Part shown: in pieces, positions 1-9,773 of the stretch | How positions within the stretch are numbered: the stretch's first letter is position 1 | How the letters are laid out: each line of letters starts with the position of its first letter | Source of the DNA: Frateuria aurantia DSM 6220 | GTDB taxonomy: Bacteria > Pseudomonadota > Gammaproteobacteria > Xanthomonadales > Rhodanobacteraceae | NCBI RefSeq assembly: GCF_000242255.2 | Contig: NC_017033.1 | Span: 310,001 to 374,000 of the forward strand | Direction: 5' to 3' | DNA length: 64,000 nucleotides | Translations under genes and position numbers: made by a program | Notes under the pieces: model-generated | What the model was told of the DNA's origin: nothing | What the model saw: only the letters and a program-made list of their open reading frames with translations | The model's database searches: none

Positions 1-148
1 TCAGCATGGTCTGGTGGTTGAGCCAGCGCTGCCAGCCTTCCTTGGAGATTTCGGCATAGATGCGCTGGCCCAGCGGGCCAGGCCAGGGGGCGAAGTCGAA
101 GCCTTCGGCTTCACGACCCAGCTTGTGGCAGAAAACGGTACGGCTCAT
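1..148 (-). CDS. yggX: Fe(2+)-trafficking / oxidative damage protection protein YggX (partial)
   Basis: Only the first 49 codons lie inside the window; the rest is beyond base 1. The N-terminus reads [16 protein letters not shown] and continues with a conserved [16 protein letters not shown] stretch. Both match the small (about 90 residue) YggX family, which protects Fe-S proteins from oxidative damage and may buffer iron in the cytoplasm. The early Cys7 is the family's conserved cysteine. The ATG overlaps the mutY stop as ATGA, so it is translationally coupled to mutY. The mutY-yggX order is the same as in E. coli and supports the assignment. Confidence 0.93.
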   Translation of the reverse strand, partial: MSRTVFCHKLGREAEGFDFAPWPGPLGQRIYAEISKEGWQRWLNHQTML

Positions 149-1191
149 GGGTTCAGATCCTTGCAACGTTGCAGCAATTGCCGCACCGGGGCGGGCAGGC
201 CCAGATGCAGCAGTTCATCATGTGGATACCAGCGATGGTCGCCGCCGTCAGCCACGGCGGGAACGGCTTGCACGCTGTCGAACAGCAGCGGTTCGATCCG
301 CAGGCGGTAATGGCTGAAGATATGGTCGAAGCTGTCCAGCGCCAGTGCGTCGTCCAGTCTGGCATAGCGGCCGGCGGTATGCCACGCGCCGCCGGGATCG
401 GTGGCTTCGGGCAGACTCCACAGGCCGGGCCAGATGCCGTCGACCGGTCGCTTTTGCAGCAGATAGCGGTGGTCCTGATCGCGCAGGATGATCATCACGG
501 TCTGGCGGGTCGGCAGGCTCTTGGCCGGTCGCGGGCTGGGCAGGCTGTCGGTGAGGCCGTCGCGATGGGCGACGCAGTCGTCCTGCAAGGGGCAGGCCGG
601 GCAGTCCGGCTGGCTGCGGCGACAGACCAGGGCGCCCAGATCCATGATGGCCTGGGTGTAGCGGGCCGTATCGGTCTGCGGCATGTGCTGCTCTGCATGC
701 AGCCACAGCTGTTTCTCGATGGGGCCCAGACCGGGATAGCCGCTGATGCCGTGGTAGCGGGTCAGCACCCGTTTCACGTTGCCGTCCATGATCGGATAGG
801 GCAGGCCGTAAGCCTGGGCCAGGATCGCGCCGGCGGTGGAGCGACCAATGCCGGGCAAGGCCAGCAGGGCGTCAAAGTCGGCCGGCAGCTCTCCCTCGTG
901 CAAGGCCATGGCTTGTTTGGCGGCGGCATGCAGAAAGCGCGCACGGCGGTAATAACCCAGTCCGGACCATAGCCCCAGGACCTGGTCCTCGGAGGCGGCG
1001 GCCAGCGCCGGCAGATCAGGCAGGGCCTCGACGAAGCGCTGGAAATAGGACAGCACGGTGGCGACCTGGGTCTGCTGCAGCATGATTTCCGAGAGCCAGA
1101 CCCGGTAGGCGCTGCGCGGATGCTGCCAAGGCAGGTCGTTGCGGCCGTATTGCTGCTGCCAGGCCAGCAGGCGGGGGGCGAGCTGGCTCAT
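145..1191 (-). CDS. mutY: A/G-specific adenine DNA glycosylase MutY
   Basis: 348 residues, close to E. coli MutY (350). It removes adenine mispaired with 8-oxoguanine. The helix-hairpin-helix [11 protein letters not shown] is at about 112-122, the catalytic aspartate is D136 in [11 protein letters not shown], and the second catalytic acid is E35 in [10 protein letters not shown]. The [4Fe-4S] cysteines are C190, C197, C200 and C206 (C-X6-C-X2-C-X5-C). A NUDIX-like 8-oxoG-recognition domain follows from about 230. The reading frame stays open upstream, but ATG 1191 gives the family N-terminus and a 4-base overlap with the upstream AsmA-like gene. It is the third gene of a leftward ftsY-asmA-mutY-yggX run. 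Confidence 0.96.
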   Translation of the reverse strand: MSQLAPRLLAWQQQYGRNDLPWQHPRSAYRVWLSEIMLQQTQVATVLSYFQRFVEALPDLPALAAASEDQVLGLWSGLGYYRRARFLHAAAKQAMALHEGELPADFDALLALPGIGRSTAGAILAQAYGLPYPIMDGNVKRVLTRYHGISGYPGLGPIEKQLWLHAEQHMPQTDTARYTQAIMDLGALVCRRSQPDCPACPLQDDCVAHRDGLTDSLPSPRPAKSLPTRQTVMIILRDQDHRYLLQKRPVDGIWPGLWSLPEATDPGGAWHTAGRYARLDDALALDSFDHIFSHYRLRIEPLLFDSVQAVPAVADGGDHRWYPHDELLHLGLPAPVRQLLQRCKDLNP

Positions 1192-2249
1192 GGTTGGCGC
1201 CCCGTCGAAGCGGCGGGGGGCGGCGCGCTGCTGCTCATGGCCGGCTCGGCATCGATCTGCAAGCCTTCCAGATGGGTGTCGCCGATATCCAGCTGGTCGG
1301 CGCGCAGATGCCCCTGCCAATCGGGCAGGCTCAATGAGGGTGTCACGGTATTGGTTTTCAGCAGGGACCACCATTGCAGCATCTGGTCGGGCGGCAGCAG
1401 CAGGTCGGCCTGACCGTCACTGCCGTCGTAATGCAGTTCGAATTGAAGGGGGCGACCGGTGGCCGCCGGCAGCATCTGCAGTTGCAGTCGTGCCTCGGGC
1501 TTGTCCGGGCGTTGCACCTGACCTGCAAGTTGCAGGCTCAGGTCCCGGCCGCCCAGCCATTCCAGCCGGCCTTGCAGATGGGTATGCACGCGGCGGTCGT
1601 AGTCCAGCCGCCATTGCATCTGCTGCAGGCTGATCCCGTGCCGGCCGACAGCCGGCAGCATTTCCAGCTGCAGATTGAACGGGCGGGCATCGGCCAGGGT
1701 GCCCGCCATGTCCAGATGAAACAGCCGGCCGGGGTGCAGGGCACCGGCATTGATGTTCAGATCATCCAGCCAGGGTTGCTGGCGGTGCCCGACCAGGCTG
1801 CCGTGAAAGATGCTGATACCGGCATCGATCCGTGGCAGCGAGTGCGCCTGGGCGAAGGTCTCGGCCGGCAGGTCATGGATCCAGGTCTGCAAGGCATCGA
1901 TATCGACGCGCGGCGCATCCAGCTCCAGCCAGGCAATGCCGGCGTGGTGCTGGAACAGGGCCAGCCAGGGCAGTTCGACCTCGCCATGGTCGGCGACCAG
2001 AATCGGCTGGCTGGCGCCGGGCGCGCTCAGGGTCAGGCCTTGCAGCTGGATGGCTGGATGCGGCAGCAGGGTCGGGATGGCCGGATAGGCCAGTTCCAGA
2101 TCGAGACCGGCCGCCTGGGCGCGTGATTGCAGGTAGGCGGTGAACCGCTCCGGCCGCAGCAGCAGATATACGGTCAGCAGGCCCAGACCGAGCAGGCCCA
2201 GTGCCACGCCGAGCACCCAGCCGACGATGCGTCGGCCGCGGGCCGTCAT
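1188..2249 (-). CDS. AsmA-like inner-membrane-anchored protein
   Basis: 353 residues from ATG 2249. The frame extends to a TTG at 2276, but the ATG places one strongly hydrophobic helix (about residues 8-31) right after a basic MTARGRR start, which is typical of AsmA-family proteins. The rest is a periplasmic region rich in alternating beta-strand-like segments, and the C-terminus is Ser/Pro-rich. AsmA-family proteins are implicated in outer-membrane biogenesis and lipid transport. This one is short, so it may be a divergent or partial AsmA domain. It lies between ftsY and mutY with tight spacing, so co-transcription is likely. The exact function cannot be read from the sequence. Confidence 0.7.
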   Translation of the reverse strand: MTARGRRIVGWVLGVALGLLGLGLLTVYLLLRPERFTAYLQSRAQAAGLDLELAYPAIPTLLPHPAIQLQGLTLSAPGASQPILVADHGEVELPWLALFQHHAGIAWLELDAPRVDIDALQTWIHDLPAETFAQAHSLPRIDAGISIFHGSLVGHRQQPWLDDLNINAGALHPGRLFHLDMAGTLADARPFNLQLEMLPAVGRHGISLQQMQWRLDYDRRVHTHLQGRLEWLGGRDLSLQLAGQVQRPDKPEARLQLQMLPAATGRPLQFELHYDGSDGQADLLLPPDQMLQWWSLLKTNTVTPSLSLPDWQGHLRADQLDIGDTHLEGLQIDAEPAMSSSAPPPAASTGRQP

Positions 2250-2281
2250 CCGCACTTGCCTGAGCCTGCCGGGCAAGCGGC

Positions 2282-3565
2282 TCAGCCCTGGCCCAGATGG
2301 GCCGGCAGCAGACCGTCGACGTAGGCTTCGACGTCGAAGACCTGCAGGTCGCCCAGGGATTCACCGATGCCTACATAACGCACCGGCAGGCCGAATTCGC
2401 GGGCCAGGGCGAAGATCACGCCGCCCTTGGCGGTCCCATCGAGCTTGGTGACGACCAGGCCGGTGACACCGACCACCTGGCGGAACTGGCGGACCTGGTT
2501 GACGGCGTTCTGGCCGGTAGTGCCGTCGATCACCATCAGCACCTCGTGCGGGGCTTCCGGATCCTGCTTTTTCAGGACCCGGGCGATCTTGCCCAGCTCA
2601 TCCATCAGGCCGCCCTGGGTGTGCAGACGACCGGCGGTATCGGCGATCAGCACGTCGGTCTGGCGCGATCGGGCCGATTGCAGTGCGTCGAAGATGACGC
2701 TGGCGGCATCGGCATCCTGGCCTTGCGACATCACGGTGATCTGGTTGCGATCGCCCCAGGTCTGCAACTGGGCCACGGCGGCGGCGCGGAAGGTGTCGCC
2801 GGCGGCCAGGATCACCTGCCGGCGCTCCTGGCCGAAGCGATGGGCCAGCTTGCCGATGGTGGTGGTCTTGCCGGCGCCGTTGATGCCGACGGTCAGGATC
2901 ACGAAGGGCTTGCGGCTGGACACATCCAGGGGAACGGCCACCGGGGTCAGCATCTCGATCATCAGCTGGCGCAGTGCGGCCAGCAAGGCGGGCGCGTCGG
3001 CGAATTCGCGCTTGTGCATGCGCTTGCGCAGGTTTTCGACCATGCCGGTGCTGGCTTCCACCCCGACATCGGCGGTCAGCAAGGTGGTCTCCAGCTCGTC
3101 CAGCAGGTCGTCATCCAGCTTGGGGTTGCGATGGAACAGCGAACCCAGGCTGCGGGCGAAATGGCTGCCGGAGAGTCGTTCGCGCCAGCTGCGTTTGACT
3201 GGCTCGGCGGCGATCGGTTCGGCGGCCGGCTCAGCTGCCGGTTCGGGCAAGCTCTCGACCAGCGGTGCCGGTTCCGGTATCGGAGGCGGCAAGGGCGCCG
3301 GTTCCGTTGCCGCCGGCTCGGCTACCGGCATGACGGGCGGCGGCAGGACGGCCGGAACTTCCGTCGCGGCGGCCGGGGGCGGCTCGGGGACGCTGACCGG
3401 TTCGCTGGCCACGGGAGGCAGCGGGGGCGGCAAGGGCGTGGTCGGCGCGACCGGCAGCGGCGCAGCCAGATCGGGCAGCGGGCCGGCCGATGGTGCAGCC
3501 TCAGGTGCCGGAGCGGGTTCGGCGGCAGGCTGGGGCGCCGGTTTCTTTTTCCAGAACTTGAACAT
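2282..3565 (-). CDS. ftsY: Signal recognition particle receptor FtsY
   Basis: 427 residues. FtsY docks the SRP-ribosome complex at the inner membrane. A basic start (MFKFWKKK) is followed by a long Pro/Ala/Glu linker (about 9-123), the acidic/low-complexity A domain usual in proteobacterial FtsY. The NG GTPase domain then has the P-loop GINGAGKTT (227-235), DTAGRLHTQ and TKLDGTAKGG. The gene is divergent from rsmD with 76 bases between the starts, an arrangement common in gammaproteobacteria. It heads the leftward run that continues with the AsmA-like gene, mutY and yggX. Confidence 0.97.
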   Translation of the reverse strand: MFKFWKKKPAPQPAAEPAPAPEAAPSAGPLPDLAAPLPVAPTTPLPPPLPPVASEPVSVPEPPPAAATEVPAVLPPPVMPVAEPAATEPAPLPPPIPEPAPLVESLPEPAAEPAAEPIAAEPVKRSWRERLSGSHFARSLGSLFHRNPKLDDDLLDELETTLLTADVGVEASTGMVENLRKRMHKREFADAPALLAALRQLMIEMLTPVAVPLDVSSRKPFVILTVGINGAGKTTTIGKLAHRFGQERRQVILAAGDTFRAAAVAQLQTWGDRNQITVMSQGQDADAASVIFDALQSARSRQTDVLIADTAGRLHTQGGLMDELGKIARVLKKQDPEAPHEVLMVIDGTTGQNAVNQVRQFRQVVGVTGLVVTKLDGTAKGGVIFALAREFGLPVRYVGIGESLGDLQVFDVEAYVDGLLPAHLGQG

Positions 3566-3641
3566 GGGGGCCGAATATCAAAGACAATGGTGGCATGCTA
3601 ACACTCCACCACTGTACTGCCCGCAATCGCAGGGCGACACC

Positions 3642-4226
3642 ATGAGCCGGGTCACGACTTCAGCCGGCACGGTCCGGATCATCGGCGGCCAGCTGCGCAA
3701 TTCACGATTGCAGGTGCCGGTCATCGAGGGCTTGCGGCCCACCTCCGAACGCCTGCGCGAAACCCTGTTCAACTGGCTGGCACCGCGGCTGGCCGGGATG
3801 CGGGTGCTGGATCTGTTCGCGGGTACGGGCGCACTGGGCATCGAGGCGCTGTCGCGCGGCGCGGGCTCGGCCTGCTTTGTCGAGCGCGACAGGATGGCGG
3901 CGACGGCACTGGAACTGAATCTGCAGCGCCTGCGACTGCTGCCTTCGCCGGCCCGGCTGATACGGGCCGAAGCCGCCGTTTTCCTTGAAGGGCGGCCCGA
4001 GGCCCATGATCTGGTGCTGCTGGATCCGCCGTTCGCGAAGGACCTGTGGGCCCGGACAGCCGCCCGGCTGGAATCCGGCGGCTGGCTGGCCGAATCGGCC
4101 TGGATCTATCTGGAGTCACCGGCCGGCCAGCAGCCGTCGCTGCCGGACAACTGGTCGCTGCATCGCGAAGGTCGTGCCGGTGCCGTACGTTATGCACTCT
4201 ATCGCCGGAATGCCGGGCTTGGGTAA
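3642..4226 (+). CDS. rsmD: 16S rRNA (guanine966-N2)-methyltransferase RsmD
   Basis: 194 residues from ATG 3642. The SAM-binding motif is VLDLFAGTGALGIEALSRGA (55-74) and the catalytic motif is LLDPPF (about 127-132), as in N2-guanine methyltransferases. The N-terminal VRIIGGQLRNSRL and RPTSERLRETLFNWL segments are RsmD signatures. The enzyme methylates G966 of 16S rRNA in the 30S subunit. A much longer open frame extends upstream on this strand, but it is the antisense shadow of ftsY. It is followed after 55 bases by coaD, the common rsmD-coaD order. Confidence 0.95.
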   Translation: MSRVTTSAGTVRIIGGQLRNSRLQVPVIEGLRPTSERLRETLFNWLAPRLAGMRVLDLFAGTGALGIEALSRGAGSACFVERDRMAATALELNLQRLRLLPSPARLIRAEAAVFLEGRPEAHDLVLLDPPFAKDLWARTAARLESGGWLAESAWIYLESPAGQQPSLPDNWSLHREGRAGAVRYALYRRNAGLG

Positions 4227-4251
4227 GCTTGAGTCCACTTCCCCTTGATGA

Positions 4252-4773
<522 letters not shown>

Positions 4774-4777
4774 GGCG

Positions 4778-4800
4778 GCAGCCGGCGAATTTCCGGCTGC
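4778..4800. repeat. Stem-loop after coaD
   Basis: An 8-bp perfect inverted repeat (GCAGCCGG / CCGGCTGC) around a 7-base loop starts right after the coaD stop. There is no T tract, so it may be a Rho-dependent or 3'-protective hairpin rather than an intrinsic terminator. Confidence 0.4.
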
Positions 4801-4945
4801 AGCGGGATTTCATAGCGTCCCGGGCCGGTTCAGGCTGTGGCAAGCGCGCCGCTGCGAAGCGGACATGGCATCGTGTATGCTCGGTCGTCCGCGTAGCTGT
4901 CCGGATCGGACCGGGCAGCGGTTTATATCAATCAGGGTGAATTTT

Positions 4946-5455
4946 ATGCGCAAGTCTCTACTCAGCCTGGCTCTGGCGATGGGTGGCCTGCTGGCCGCGG
5001 CCGGTTGCAGCCAGCACGACCAGTCCACGGCACAGGCTCCGGCCGCCGCGTCGCAGCCGGCCGTGTCCAAGCCCACCGATGTCAATGACAGTGCCGGCTG
5101 GAACAAGTATCTGGCCTCGCTGGTGTCGCAGCACCTGGACGGCATGACGGCGCCGCAGCCCTTTGCCTATCTGGTCACCCCGGGCGATTCGGACGAAGCC
5201 AAGGCCGCCCGCGACCGTCAGCTGCAGACGGTGCAGGAGACCGTCGAGCGCGGCGTGATCCCCGGTCAGCTGCTGGCCTTCGGCGGTGCCGAGTCGGCGC
5301 AGACCGCCGACCTGGTGCTGGCGGCCTTCAAGGGCGCGAAGCCGGCTTCGTTCAAGGGCGTGATCGTGGTGTTTATCGGCGACCAGGCCGATCAGCAGCG
5401 GGTGACCGATGCATTGAAGCCCAGTGGTGCAACCCTGCGCTACGTGGTGATGTAA
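4946..5455 (+). CDS. Putative lipoprotein, unknown function
   Basis: 169 residues from ATG 4946. A lipoprotein signal peptide ends in the lipobox LAAAGC with Cys21 as the acylated residue. A low-complexity Ala/Gln/Pro tether (about 22-45) follows. The mature domain begins with VNDSAGWNKYLASLVSQHL and contains a possible Rossmann-like C-terminal half (GVIVVFIGDQADQQRVTDAL). The residue after Cys is Ser, which favours outer-membrane sorting. It sits between coaD and a ferredoxin in the same direction. I do not recognise a named family. Confidence 0.75.
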   Translation: MRKSLLSLALAMGGLLAAAGCSQHDQSTAQAPAAASQPAVSKPTDVNDSAGWNKYLASLVSQHLDGMTAPQPFAYLVTPGDSDEAKAARDRQLQTVQETVERGVIPGQLLAFGGAESAQTADLVLAAFKGAKPASFKGVIVVFIGDQADQQRVTDALKPSGATLRYVVM

Positions 5456-5797
<342 letters not shown>

Positions 5798-5853
5798 GGA
5801 ACCTGTGCGGACGGTCTGCCGGGTGCGGCGGCCGTCGACAAGCAATACGGAGG

Positions 5854-6609
5854 ATGGAGAGGATGCCGATGCGCAGCAGCCCAGCAACCCGTCGCGGACT
5901 GGCCTTGATCTGTCTGCTTGCCGCCATGTCGATCGCCGGCTGGAACTGGCACGGTCAGCATCGTCGTGTGCCGACCGAAGTGTCGTCATCGCTGCCGGCG
6001 CCAGCACAGAGTCTGTCTTCGCCCGCGCAGGTCCGCGCCAGTGAACTGGCCGATCCACCTGTTGATCCGGTTTTCGGGCAGCAGGCCGCCACGCCCTTGT
6101 TGCGGCGTGTGGTGGAAATGTATCAGCCGGATCCGGCCACCCCGAAAACCCATGCCGGAGTATGGGCCGACCATCTGCTGAATGCCGATGCCAGTGCCTC
6201 CCGGAATTTTCCGATTGCCTCTGCGGATTTCTTTGCCGGCGTGGCGCAGTGGCATGGCCAATGGCTTTCGCACGAAGCGATTCGCGCGTTGCAGGGCGTG
6301 CACCGTCTGACACCGGAGGCTTCGCTGGTCCCGCAGAACATGCTGGCCAGCTTCAGCGTCGAGGGTGATTATCTGGTTTCCAGCTCTGATCCGGCGCAGC
6401 CGCGACCCGGGGATCTGCGGATTTCCTGGACGGCGGTGACCTGGCCGCCGGCTGAAGGTGCTGCCGATGCGGTCATTCCGCCGGCGGCGGGCGCGATCGA
6501 GCCGGCCCCGGTATTGGCCAGCTGGCGACCGGTGGCTGCCTATCTGCTGGCCGCTGTCCTGCTGTTGATTGCGGCGGGCTTGCTGCTGGGGCCACGTCGC
6601 CGGCACTGA
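5854..6609 (+). CDS. TMEM43-like membrane protein (tentative)
   Basis: 251 residues from ATG 5854 (ATG 5866 is also possible). It has an N-terminal hydrophobic segment (about 14-30), a large extracytoplasmic domain, and a C-terminal transmembrane helix (about 226-247) ending in basic RRRH. The segment GDLRISWTAV resembles the GDLR-valine-x-(F/Y) signature that I recall from bacterial TMEM43 (DUF1625) proteins. Family assignment rests on that short motif and on the topology, so it is tentative. It is followed by a large inverted repeat and then by the GH28 gene. Confidence 0.6.
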   Translation: MERMPMRSSPATRRGLALICLLAAMSIAGWNWHGQHRRVPTEVSSSLPAPAQSLSSPAQVRASELADPPVDPVFGQQAATPLLRRVVEMYQPDPATPKTHAGVWADHLLNADASASRNFPIASADFFAGVAQWHGQWLSHEAIRALQGVHRLTPEASLVPQNMLASFSVEGDYLVSSSDPAQPRPGDLRISWTAVTWPPAEGAADAVIPPAAGAIEPAPVLASWRPVAAYLLAAVLLLIAAGLLLGPRRRH

Positions 6610-6620
6610 AAAGTCTGCGC

Positions 6621-6656
6621 GGCCTCGCAAGAATCCGTGATTCGCCTTGCGAGGCC
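6621..6656. repeat. Large imperfect palindrome / hairpin
   Basis: GGCCTCGCAAG (6621-6631) pairs perfectly with CTTGCGAGGCC (6646-6656). The interior AATC/GATT can extend the stem by 4 pairs with a 3-base CGC bulge and a 3-base loop. No T tract follows. It lies 12 bases after the stop of the TMEM43-like gene and 84 bases before the GH28 start. It could be a Rho-dependent stop, an RNA-stabilising hairpin or a regulator site. Confidence 0.6.
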
Positions 6657-6739
6657 GGGGCGGGGTAGGGTGCTCGCTCCACGCCCGGCGTCGGCGACCC
6701 TTTCGTCTGCCGGGGCCCACTGCAGGCAGGTTGCTCTCC

Positions 6740-8065
6740 ATGATCTCATCGATGCTTTTCCGTTTTCGCCGTGGCCGTGCGTTGCCTGTGGTGACAGCAC
6801 TGCTGCTGTCCTGCTGCGCGGCCGGCACGGCCATGGCCGGTCCGGCGCTGTGCCAGCGGCTGTCGGCACCCGCCCGGACCGCCGACGCGACGAGCCTGCT
6901 GCAGCAGGCCATCGACCGCTGCAGCGCGAAGGGTGGCGGCCAGCTGCGGCTGGCGGCGGGAGTGTTCATGACGGCGCCGCTGGCACTGCGCTCGGGTGTG
7001 GATCTGCACCTGGACGCCGGTGCCGTATTGCGGGGCGTTGCCGGTCAGCAGCACTATCGGCCGGCTTACATGAACTGGCCTTATCGTTTTGGCGAGGCCT
7101 TGCTGGGCATGGACGGGGTCCGCCATGTGCGGATCAGCGGCGAGGGCAGCATCGACGGTTTCGGCCAGCAATGGTGGCCGCAGGCGCAGCAGGCCCGGCT
7201 GACGGGGGAAAAGCAGACCCTGGCCCTGGGCATTCCTGCCAGCAACGGCCTGCCGCGGCCCTGGCTGATCGAGATCCATCGCAGTGCCGATGTGCGGATC
7301 GAGGGTGTGCATATCATCAATGCGCCGATGTGGAATCTGGTGACCCGCTACAGTCATGACATCGACATCCGCGGGGTGAGCATTCTGAATCCTGCGGACT
7401 CGCCCAATACCGATGGCATCGATGTCGTGGCCTCCCGACATGTCCGGATCCGGGACAGCCGGATCTCGACAGGTGATGACTGCATCGCGATCAAGTCGGG
7501 TCTGCCGGGCAGCCGGCTGCCTGCCGAAGCTACCGTCGATGTGCGGATCGATCATCTGTGGCTGGGGCGGGGCCATGGTTTGTCGGTCGGCAGCGAGACC
7601 TTGTTCGGGATCCGCGGGGTCGATGTCCGCGACGTGGTGTTCCAAGGCACCGATGCCGGGGTGCGGATCAAGTCGGGCCGCGATCGGGGCAACCGGATCA
7701 GCGATATCCATTTCAGGCACCTGCGGATGAAGGGTGTCGGCACGGCCATCTCGGTGCTGGCCTATTACCCGAAGCCGGCTCCCGAGCAGGATCCGGCCCA
7801 GGCGGTGACGGCCACCACGCCCTGGATCAGCGATGTATCGGTGACGGATGTACAGGCTGAAGGCAGCCGGGTCGCGGGACTGTTGATCGGTTTGCCGGAA
7901 TCACCGCTGCGCGGGATCCGGCTCGGCCATCTTTCATTGCAGGCCGGCAGCGGGCTGATCGTTCGTCATGCCCAGGTCGCGCTGGATCAGGTGCGGGTGC
8001 GGGCGACGGTCGGGCCGCCGCTGATCGCCCAGCGCGGCGCGGCGATCAAGGGGCATGTGGAGTGA
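6740..8065 (+). CDS. Glycoside hydrolase family 28 protein (polygalacturonase-type)
   Basis: 441 residues from ATG 6740, with a Sec signal peptide (hydrophobic core about 14-32, cleavage near AMA-GPA). The GH28 right-handed beta-helix motifs occur in order: NTDGID, GDDCIAIKSG, GHGLSVGSE and RIKSGRDRGN. These supply the three catalytic aspartates, the histidine and the substrate-binding Arg-Lys. The family hydrolyses alpha-1,4-galacturonan or related pectic rhamnogalacturonans. Endo versus exo action cannot be decided here. No pectate lyase or uronate isomerase is adjacent, but a uronate-type dehydratase and a 2-keto-3-deoxygluconate permease lie about 38 kb away in this window. Confidence 0.92.
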   Translation: MISSMLFRFRRGRALPVVTALLLSCCAAGTAMAGPALCQRLSAPARTADATSLLQQAIDRCSAKGGGQLRLAAGVFMTAPLALRSGVDLHLDAGAVLRGVAGQQHYRPAYMNWPYRFGEALLGMDGVRHVRISGEGSIDGFGQQWWPQAQQARLTGEKQTLALGIPASNGLPRPWLIEIHRSADVRIEGVHIINAPMWNLVTRYSHDIDIRGVSILNPADSPNTDGIDVVASRHVRIRDSRISTGDDCIAIKSGLPGSRLPAEATVDVRIDHLWLGRGHGLSVGSETLFGIRGVDVRDVVFQGTDAGVRIKSGRDRGNRISDIHFRHLRMKGVGTAISVLAYYPKPAPEQDPAQAVTATTPWISDVSVTDVQAEGSRVAGLLIGLPESPLRGIRLGHLSLQAGSGLIVRHAQVALDQVRVRATVGPPLIAQRGAAIKGHVE

Positions 8066-8203
8066 ACCTCGCAGCCGGTCTCGAGGCCGCAGGTATCAGC
8101 TGATCGAAGGACCCACCGGGATATCGACCGCGGCTCGGGCCCATGCATTCAGGCAGCGCGACTGCCGCCGCCGGCGGTCATGAGCTTGATGGCCGGTCCT
8201 TCA

Positions 8204-8782
8204 TCAGCGGACGGAAGTCACCGCCGGATGATCAATGAACCACAGGCCGGCGAACAGCTTGGGATCGATGGAGTAGCCGGCCGCGGCTCTGGCCATCAGC
8301 CAGGCCGGTGCCTCGGCGCGCGGGATTTCGTGGACCACGATGTTTTCGCTGTCATCACCGCCGCCGGCGGAAACCCGCTGCAGGTCCCAGGCGCGGACAA
8401 AGGCGATGATCTCGTTGCTCATGCCGGACGAGGAGGGGCCGGCATGGACGAACTCGACCCGTCCGGCGCGAAAACCGGTTTCTTCCTCCAGTTCACGGGC
8501 GGCGGCCAGTTCGGGGCCTTCCTCGTGGTGGCCGGCCAGATCGCCGACCAGACCGGCCGGCATCTCGATGGTGAACTGGCCGATGGCGACCCGGTATTGC
8601 TCGACGAAGACGATCTTGTCCTCTTCCGTCACGGCAAGAATGATCACCGCACCGCCGGCATTGACCCGCTCCACGTACTCCCAGCGACCCCGTTTGCGCA
8701 GGCTCAGCCACTGGCCGGCATACAGGGTCTGGACGGGGTCCTGGGCATCATCGGGGGCTTGGCTGGCAAAAGAGCTCGTCAT
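8204..8782 (-). CDS. NUDIX hydrolase (ADP-ribose pyrophosphatase type)
   Basis: 192 residues from ATG 8782. The NUDIX helix ends in ELAAARELEEETGF, with the metal-binding REL-x-EE-x-GF core intact; the first glycine of the consensus is displaced. Upstream AGLVGDLAG and the EQYRVAIGQFTIEMPAG segment are typical of ADP-ribose/NDP-sugar pyrophosphatases, which hydrolyse ADP-ribose to AMP and ribose 5-phosphate. It is leftward, 97 bases downstream of the exonuclease gene. Substrate is inferred from the family only. Confidence 0.88.
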   Translation of the reverse strand: MTSSFASQAPDDAQDPVQTLYAGQWLSLRKRGRWEYVERVNAGGAVIILAVTEEDKIVFVEQYRVAIGQFTIEMPAGLVGDLAGHHEEGPELAAARELEEETGFRAGRVEFVHAGPSSSGMSNEIIAFVRAWDLQRVSAGGGDDSENIVVHEIPRAEAPAWLMARAAAGYSIDPKLFAGLWFIDHPAVTSVR

Positions 8783-8879
8783 TGCGTACTCGGGGCGACC
8801 GGATCAGGGCCACATGGTGCCCGGCCTGACCGCCTGCGACAAGCGCCCGGCCCCGGCGCAAGATCCTGCTGCCCGGGAC

Positions 8880-9773
8880 TCAGTCCTGACTCAGTGCCAG
8901 CAGCCGCTGGCGGCTGAGCGGGCCGAAACGCAGCTGCTCGCACAGGGCGGCCATGGCCTCGGCCGGAGCGGGGCCGCGGCGCAGGGCGTCGGGGTGATCC
9001 AGCCCCGGGGCATCCAGCGCGATCCGTGTCAGTTGCCGGTACAGCAAGGCCTGCTCGCGGTGCTGCTTGAGGCTGGCCGAGCAGCGCGCCGCGCCGCGAA
9101 AACTGAGGAAGGCGACTTCGTCGGCGCGCTCGAGCAGTTGATCCAGGTTGCCGAAGTGACCGAGCAGGATCGCGGCGGTCTTGGCACCGATGCCGGGGAC
9201 TCCGGGAATATTGTCGACGGCATCGCCGCACAAGGCCAGATAATCGGCGACCTGAGGCGGGTGCACGCCGAATTTCTCGAACACCCCCTCGGGTCCCCAG
9301 CGGCGATTGCGGCCGTAGTCCCATTGCTCGTCGTGCTCGCCCAGCAGCTGGCCGAAGTCCTTGTCTGCCGAGATGATCACGCTGCGGAAGCCATGCGCGC
9401 GCATGCTCCATACCGTGGTGCCGATCAGGTCGTCGGCCTCGTAGCTGTGGTCGATCATCAAGGGCAGGCCCAAGGCCTGGACCACCGCCCGGCACTGGCG
9501 GAACTGGTATTCCAGCTCCGGTGGCGGCAACTCCCGGTTGGCCTTGTAGGGCGGGTAGATCGTATTGCGGAACGAGCTGGTCAGCGAGGCGTCGAAAGCC
9601 ACGGCCAGATGCTCGGGCCTTACCCGTTCCAGCAGTTCGCACAGGAAACGGGTGAAACCGTGCACGGCATTGACCGGCTGGCCGTCGCGATCATGGAAAT
9701 CATCCGGCAGCGAGTGCCAGGCGCGGAAAACATACAGACTGCCGTCGACCAGCCAACTGGTGCCTGCGCTCAC
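8880..9773 (-). CDS. 5'-3' exonuclease / flap nuclease (Pol I N-terminal type, Xni-like)
   Basis: 297 residues from GTG 9773. That GTG overlaps the stop of the upstream nitroreductase gene as GTGA, so I prefer it over the start at 9788. The metal-binding acidic motifs are present: VDGSLYVFRAW at the N-terminus, EADDLIGT, and SADKDFGQLL. They are followed by the helix-hairpin-helix DNIPGVPGIGAKTA. It is a stand-alone homologue of the DNA polymerase I 5' nuclease domain; such proteins process flaps or RNA primers. It is longer than E. coli Xni (251), so orthology to Xni is uncertain. Confidence 0.88.
   Translation of the reverse strand: MSAGTSWLVDGSLYVFRAWHSLPDDFHDRDGQPVNAVHGFTRFLCELLERVRPEHLAVAFDASLTSSFRNTIYPPYKANRELPPPELEYQFRQCRAVVQALGLPLMIDHSYEADDLIGTTVWSMRAHGFRSVIISADKDFGQLLGEHDEQWDYGRNRRWGPEGVFEKFGVHPPQVADYLALCGDAVDNIPGVPGIGAKTAAILLGHFGNLDQLLERADEVAFLSFRGAARCSASLKQHREQALLYRQLTRIALDAPGLDHPDALRRGPAPAEAMAALCEQLRFGPLSRQRLLALSQD

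Noticed and set aside
2427-3641. N-terminal extension of rsmD by about 400 codons
   Set aside because: Antisense to ftsY; the Ser/Gly/Ala-rich translation mirrors the Pro/Ala linker of FtsY. RsmD homology begins at ATG 3642.
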